Source: Mactromeris polynyma
Lineage: Eukaryota; Mollusca; Bivalvia; Venerida; Mactridae
Length of the DNA stretch: 64,000 bases
Reading direction: 5' to 3'
Assembly (NCBI GenBank): GCA_032209605.1
Contig: JASFXZ010000003.1
Span: 4,714,807 to 4,778,806, forward strand
Below, in pieces: positions 58,501-64,000 of this stretch (within the stretch, counting starts at the first letter, position 1; each line of letters starts with the position of its first letter). The notes under the pieces are model-generated. The model was not told where the DNA came from, searched no databases, and saw only the letters and a program-made list of their open reading frames with translations. Made by a program: the position numbers and the translations under genes.

Positions 58501-61500
58501 TCAAACGGTTACTCGACTGCCCCCGATTGGATTATAACTTCATCAATGTATTTATATTGCAAAGACACATTAAGCCCCTATTTTTTTCTGTGTGATATAG
58601 TGCAGTTTTATTAACTGCGAACGTATGAATATATTACCTGGACCTTTACATTTCTAAATAGCTGTATTGAAATGTTTATGTTTATCAATAAGCTTGACAG
58701 AGAAAACGCTGTGGCTGTTATTTGATAGACAAGTAATCCAAACATCAGTTAAAGCTGACGCAAGAGTGCATGTCCTTACCTAAATTGGCATTGGTCCTGA
58801 TAGTTCATGTATCTGTTTGCAGTCAATCTAACAGCAATATATTATAGAGCCTAACTTGCTAATGTTCATTTACACAATTTTGTTAAAAATCTTTATGCTT
58901 CTTATGTATTTTTTATTCAGCAAGAGCAGACGACAAAGATTGTTGCAGTGGAAGGGCCAGCTCGGTATGTTACAGTCAGCAGGGTAAGTGATTGATTCTG
59001 ACAATAGGGGTTATTTCATTGTTATTGCTGATTCACAAGATTGGGGAATACATACGAAAGACTGGTGACATTAAAGCTTCAAATTCGGGAGTTCATCTTA
59101 ATGAATTCACGATTTCAAATTCACCACTTCACCAATTCAAATAAACAAATTCACAATTTCAACATCAAGAATTCATGATTTAAACTTAATGAATTCACAA
59201 TTTAAACTTCACAAATTCATGATTTCAACTTCACAAATTCATGATTTCAACTTCACAAATTCATGATTTCAACTTCATAAATTCATGATTTCAACCTAAC
59301 AAATTCATGATTGTAATAAATGATCTATGATTTCAACTTCATGAATTCACAATCTGAACTTGATTTGAATTTCACGAATTCACGATTTCAACTTCAGGAA
59401 TTGTCTGTATACTTAGGTTTTGAAATATGAGAAAAAATATTGGTAAGTAAATTATAAGTACAGTGGGTACTATATTCGTCTTTCCGTTTTATTTATGACA
59501 TATTACCAATTCTAGTCTATTGAGACTATGCAAACATGATATTTGCCTTTGATTTGTGTCTCAAATTATTGTACAATGGAAAAAAAATCTTTGTACTTTT
59601 CACCTTTATTAATCTGATTTAATTATCATTGGTTTCAGTGTATTTCATTTAGAGACTATCTGTACAGCGGATAAAGTATATTTGTCTGCTACTTAAAAAC
59701 GTCATAATTTCTTTTTAAATATGTTTATTGTAAATCGGTTTGCTGAGTAAGTTTAATTTTGTATCAAAATCACAATTTGTCCTCCATGAACCATCTCACT
59801 CACTGTAGATGACTGAAGGGACGATGTTGTAACATGTTCACCTTGAACATTAAGTCATTGTCTTGCACCTTCTGTTTGCTCACTTCAGATTGCTGCCTTA
59901 ATTAGTTGTATTACTCTGTCAGATGGGGCACTTTAACTGTTCTTTATATCAGGCCATGAAAATTTACTTAATTGAATACTGTCCTCAACCAACCCAATTG
60001 TTAATTTCTAGCATAACACCACAGAAATACAATAAAGGACCTTGCAAGCATGGCACCACAGAAATACAATAAAGGACATTGCAAGCATGGCACCACAGAA
60101 ATACAATAAAGGACCTTGCAAGCATGGCACCACAGAAATACAATAAAGGACCTTGCAAGCATGGCACCACAGAAATACAATGAAGGACATTGCAAGCATG
60201 ACACCACAGAAATACAATAAAGGACCTTGCAAGCATGGCACCACAGAAATACAATGAAGGACATTGCAAGCATAACACCACAGAAATACAATAAAGGACC
60301 TTGCAAGCATGGCACCACAGAAATACAATAAAGGACATTGCAAGCATGGCACCACATAAATACAATAAAGGACATTGCAAGCATGACACCACAGAAATAC
60401 AATAAATGACCTTGCAAGCATGGCACCACAGAAATACAATAAAGGACATTGCAAGCATGACACCACAGAAATACAATAAAGGACATTGCAAGCATGGTAC
60501 CACATAAATACAATAAAGGACCTTGCAAGCATGACACCACAGAAATACAATAAAGGACATTGCAAGCATGACACCACAGAAATACAATAAAGGACATTGC
60601 AAGCATGGCACCACAGAAATACAATAAAGGACATTGCAAGCATGACACCACAGAAATACAATAAAGGACATTGCAAGCATGACACCACAGAAATACAATA
60701 AAGGACATTGCAAGCATGACACCACAGAAATACAATAAAGGACCTTGCAAGCATGGTACCACATAAATACAATAACGGACCTTGCAAGCATGGTACCACA
60801 TAAATACAATAACGGACCTTGCAAGCATGGTACCACATAAATACAATAAAGGACCTTGCAAGCATGGCACCACAGAAATACAATAAAGGACATTGCAAGC
60901 ATGGCACCACATAAATACAATAACGGACCTTGCAAGCATGGTACCACATAAATACAATAAAGGACCTTGCAAGCATGGTACCACATAAATACAATAAAGG
61001 ACCTTTGCAAGCATGGCACCACAGAAATACAATAAAGGACATTGCAAGCATGGCACCACAGAAATACAATAAATGACCTTGCAAGCATGGCACCACAGAA
61101 ATACAATAAAGGACATTGCAAGCATGGCACCACAGAAATACAATAAAGGACCTTGCAAGCATGGTACCACATAAATACAATAACGGACCTTGCAAGCATG
61201 GTACCACATAAATACAATAAAGGACCTTGCAAGCATGGTACCACAGAAATACAATAACGGACCTTGCAAGCATGGTACCACATAAATACAATAAAGGACC
61301 TTGCAAGCATGACACCACAGAAATACAATAAAGGACCTTGCAAGCATGGTACCACATAAATACAATAAAGGACCTTGCAAGCATGGTACCACAGAAATAC
61401 AATAAAGGACCTTACAAGCATAACACCACAGAAATACAATAAAGGACATTGCAAGCATGGTACCACAGAAATACAATAAAGGACCTTACAAGCATGGCAC

Positions 61501-64000
61501 CACATAAATACAATAAAGGACATTGCAAGCATGGTACCACAGAAATACAATAAAGGACCTTGCATGCATGGCACCACAGAAATACAATAAAGGACCTTGC
61601 AAGCATGACACCACAACAAAACAATAAAGGACCTTGCAAGCATGACACCACAGAAATACAATGAAGGACCTTGCAAGCATGACACCACAGAAATACAATA
61701 AAGGACCTTGCAAGCATGACACCACAACAAAACAATAAAGGACCTTGCAAGCATGACACCACAGAAATACAATAAAGGACCTTGCAAGCATGACACCACA
61801 GAAACACAATAAAGGACCTTGCAAGCATGACACCACAGAAACACAATAAAGGACCTTGCAAGCATGGCACCACATAAATACAATAAAGGACATTACAAGC
61901 ATGGCACCACAGAAACACAATAAAGGACCTTGCAAGCATGGTACCACATAAATACAATAAAGGACCTTGCAAGCATGGCACCACAGAAATACAATAAAGG
62001 ACCTTGCAAGCATGACACCACAGAAATACAATAAAGGACCTTGCAAGCATGACACCACAGAAATACAATAAAGGCCATTGCAAGCATAAAATAATTTAGC
62101 AGCACAGAAATACAATAAAGGACCAGGCACGCAAATCACAGTAGAAATACAATAAAGGGCCTCGTAAGGGTACAAGAAAATGAAATTGTAGAAAGTTCAT
62201 TTAATTGAGTTCGGTTAATCCTTTTCAACCCAACACAAATCCTGCTAAAGGTCTTGTTGGCATAAAACCATGTAGTCATCAATTTTTTAGACATTAGAAA
62301 ACAAATAAAAAATCTTATCTTTTGCCTCAACTTCATGAAACAATTACTTGAGAACATGATTGATGAGGGCGAGTCTTTGAATACGTTTGTAATTATAATG
62401 AACAAATATTTGATAATGTCGTGTCTCACGAGCGACTCTTGACTTTTATTAATCTTTTTTATTGACGCAATTTCCCAAACTTTGTTATTATCGTCTCAAG
62501 CGAATTTAAGTGTGGTATTTCATTTTTCTGATAATTTCAAACAACTTTAATACCAGGCACTGATTATGTAAGACAAATCAGTGTGATTTAAGTCATCATT
62601 ATGACATTTTAATGCGTTAATGTGTATTTCTATAAATATTGCCTTTATTTGCATTCCCTGTTTGTTCAGTTTAGTTGAGTATACTAAATACATACAACAT
62701 TAAAGGCTTGAAGTCTTTGAGAAATTTGGATTATAGTTAAAAATACCCAAACCATCCAGTTGGATGGTAAATATAATATAATATCTCAAACTATAATGTA
62801 AATTTACATAGAATATATTTGGGTCACCATATTACATGGTTTTGAAATTCGTTAAATTTCAAATTCTTTAAGACGTTACTCAAATAATGGACTGAAATTA
62901 TTCCAATAGAAATTTTACAAAACTTAGTCTCTAATTTTTTAATGGCAAACATGACAGAAAAAATATTTGATGATATTACTAATATTTTCTAATTTCTGCA
63001 AGCTTCTACAAGACAGAACAATGTCATTACATCAGTCTACAGTTGTTGTTCAATTATGAACTGATATTTATGATAATTCTTTGAATTTCACTCATGATGG
63101 GAACCTTAACTAAGCTGTAACCTTCTCTAACTCACAAAACCCTTTCTGGCCCTGCCTACTCAAACATGAAACTAGAAATTAAGTTTAAAGTTTGGTATTT
63201 GAAAAAGAGGATAATCTGTCATTGAGATGTACTTGGAGTTATTTCCAGCAAATTGTCAAACCATGACAAAGTATTTCATTAAAAAGTTACTAATTGAAAA
63301 ACAACATTTAAAAATTTAATACATGTATTGGGTCAATGTTTGTCAAACCGGGCACTGATCAGTTGTAGAATTGCACAAAAAATTTCACACATTTATTGAC
63401 GTCGGTTATTTCAATATACAGAAATGTTATTGACATGTCGGTTTAATATTTGGAATGACATGTTCCATTTCCTACTAAAGAGGAATTTGTTATTTTTTGT
63501 GTGATGATTTTTACACTTAACCATTTCTCTCCTAGATAAGTCCTGAGTTCACTATTTCAACTTCATGATTTCAGCTTTCCGAATTCAAGATTATGAATTC
63601 ATGAAGTGGATGAAATCGTGACGTTTCTAAGAAACCACCCGGTCTTTTATATTGAGCAGATTACTGAAACTGTTTGAATTTCAATGAATACTGTGCATTA
63701 CCTTTTTCCAAAATGAAATGAACCTATCTGAATGTAAACTAAAAGGTAAAATTTGCTATTAACATATTTGTGTATATTTCCAGGAGGGAGCTATCAGTGT
63801 GTGGTATCCCAGCATGCAGTATGATAAATATTACGTCATCAGTGACGATGAGGAAGATTCCAGTCAGAAACGGAGATTTAAGATGTGGGTGACGGACGCA
63901 ATCTATATGCCTAACTGTCACAAGATAGCGATAGCTTCCACCAGCAGAGATATAAGATTCTTTGATACCTCTACGGCTCAGTACTTTGAAGAATATCATT
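55266..64000 (+). CDS. EF-hand / WD40-repeat protein (WDY/WDR49/WDR64/EFCAB8-like), partial, runs off right edge
   Basis: Secure exons are 55266-55512, 56316-56462, 58921-58983 and 63784-64000 (edge). All borders are AG/GT and the four join without frame conflict. The protein begins with a helical segment (EEEIKLHHLEQLMQRFSKHK), a second helix pair (MNLAEFKQTVSDVL, DYLEKLFQKL) and an EF-hand loop DSSASGYVDWNE (D1, S3, S5, G6, D9, E12). LVEPKIRHIVQNRQEQTTKI then leads into WD40 blades (RYVTVSREGAISVWYP; TSRDIRFFDT). This order matches the animal WDY/WDR49 family, whose roles are poorly defined, with several members testis- or cilium-linked (known, general). The N-terminus comes from upstream exons not firmly fixed (candidates at 27990+28428, 41155, 51396). 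The rest of the WD40 region lies beyond the window. Confidence 0.9.
55857..56064 (+). repeat. Dispersed repeat family G, copy 2
   Basis: Colinear with 31866-32078 (TACTCTGGAT, ACAAACAACAGTATACC, TCTAAAATTAAACTTTAATT). It lies in the intron between two EF-hand exons. Confidence 0.75.
56102..56262 (-). mobile_element. tRNA-derived SINE, copy 2
   Basis: The reverse complement has CCGTGGCCGAGTGTGGTTAA, GGTTCGAATCCCGGTAGGGG and CAGCTAGTTAAATAATGGTT, matching 38459-38625 throughout. It ends 53 bp before the splice acceptor of the 56316 exon. Confidence 0.85.
56316..56462 (+). CDS. EF-hand/WD40 gene exon with canonical EF loop
   Basis: Acceptor TTTGTTTTACAG, donor GTAAGT, 49 codons, phase 0. LDSSASGYVDWNEFCTYLLL carries the calcium-binding loop; the WNEFCTY core is shared with the WDY family. 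It continues with LVEPKIRHIVQNR. Confidence 0.95.
56615..56735 (-). mobile_element. MITE family F, inverted copy
   Basis: The minus strand reads GTTACTCAGCGAATG..., GTATCCCTGACTCAAC, CATTCACTGCACAGGGGGGA, as in 45327-45469. The ends are decayed. Confidence 0.55.
57353..57531. mobile_element. Pogo-like MITE, family B
   Basis: CAGTTAAACCTCACCTAAAG...ATTGAGGTTTTTACTG; TA lies on the left only. Interior as at 52319-52492. Confidence 0.85.
57715..58252. repeat. 49-bp minisatellite, about 11 copies
   Basis: Unit CTCTCTAGTTTTGGATACAA, then ATTAAGTGCTATACCTAATTATCTGTGAG. Units vary at GGAAACAAAAT/GGATACAAATT, and one unit carries an insertion of AG(C/A)GC type. It lies in the intron between 56462 and 58921. 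Confidence 0.93.
58921..58983 (+). CDS. EF-hand/WD40 gene exon (63 bp)
   Basis: Acceptor TTTTTATTCAG, donor GTAAGT, 21 codons: QEQTTKIVAVEGPARYVTVS and R. This is the start of the first WD40 blade. Confidence 0.93.
59120..59400. repeat. 22-bp AT-rich minisatellite, about 12 copies
   Basis: Unit AACTTCACAAATTCATGATT plus TC. It is most regular at 59200-59290. A detached related piece lies at about 63550-63610. Confidence 0.88.
59999..62165. repeat. 37-bp minisatellite, about 58 copies (2.2 kb)
   Basis: Unit GGACCTTGCAAGCATGGCAC, then CACAGAAATACAATAAA. Variants recur in mosaic order: CCTTGC/CATTGC, GGCACC/GGTACC/GACACC, CAGAAAT/CATAAAT and AAAGG/AACGG. No minus-strand frame of the unit has a stop, so open frames of up to 632 codons run through on the minus strand in all three frames. 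They are repeat artefacts. The array fills nearly half of the 4.8-kb intron before the 63784 exon. Confidence 0.97.
62166..63783 (+). other. Intron remainder before the last visible exon
   Basis: AT-rich, non-coding. The only structure seen is a short block at about 63550-63610 related to the 22-bp array at 59120-59400. Confidence 0.55.
63784..64000 (+). CDS. EF-hand/WD40 gene exon (truncated by window edge)
   Basis: Acceptor TATTTCCAG, phase 0. It encodes EGAISVWYPSMQYDKYYVIS, an acidic DDEEDSSQKRR loop, then WVTDAIYMPNCHKIAIASTS and RDIRFFDTS, typical WD40 blade sequence. It is still open at base 64000. Confidence 0.93.

Noticed and set aside
59985..61883. 632-codon minus-strand open frame, Cys-rich and hydrophobic
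   Set aside because: It is a product of the stop-free 37-bp tandem unit; equal open frames exist in the other two minus frames, and there is no non-repeat coding sequence at either end.

Overview
This is a eukaryotic, AT-rich, intron- and repeat-dense window, most likely from a lophotrochozoan and probably a bivalve mollusc. That placement is inferred from the protein style, the short-exon/long-intron structure and the abundance of MITEs, SINEs and minisatellites; it was not tested by a search. There are no operons, phage or CRISPR features. Two genes can be supported, both on the + strand.

Gene 1 (539-13981, continuing upstream of the window) is the 3' part of a lethal(2) giant larvae homolog (LLGL). 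Fifteen exons join in phase to 844 residues plus a stop. They cover the LLGL domain, the C-terminal part of the tandem beta-propellers, the basic aPKC-target hinge and a Ser/Thr/acid-rich tail. Its introns carry several MITEs, including a 331-bp element with an 8-bp target duplication and a 1.23-kb pogo/Tigger-like element with perfect 14-bp ends. Candidate poly(A) signals follow at 14701, 14909, 15033 and 16907.

Gene 2 (certain from 55266; N-terminal exons proposed between about 21.9 and 51.5 kb; runs off the right edge at 64000) is an EF-hand plus WD40 protein of the WDY/WDR49/WDR64/EFCAB8 type. Four consecutive phase-compatible exons (55266, 56316, 58921, 63784) are solid. Upstream, a two-exon leader (27990 and 28428) and single ATG exons at 41155 and 51396 all end in phase 2, exactly what the 55266 exon needs. 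A further chain (21937, 25362, 28428) also fits. This looks like a gene with several alternative first exons spread over about 30 kb.

The remaining sequence, mainly 14-64 kb, is intergenic or intronic. It holds about a dozen minisatellites (periods 22 to 70 bp), some very regular: a 38-bp unit carrying TGACTCAGC 18 times, a 45-bp unit that is a stop-free 15-codon repeat, a 34/37-bp higher-order array beside a predicted splice donor, and a 2.2-kb 37-bp array. Many short inverted-repeat elements are present: TA-flanked CAGT...ACTG pogo-like MITEs, a fold-back family with 4-bp A/T target sites, GGCCCA-rich and other families. There are also tRNA-derived SINEs. Two relationships stand out: a MITE interior that appears to have become a 70-bp minisatellite, and one MITE nested inside another. 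I found no convincing novel enzymatic or defence system; the interest lies in repeat biology and alternative 5' exon usage.
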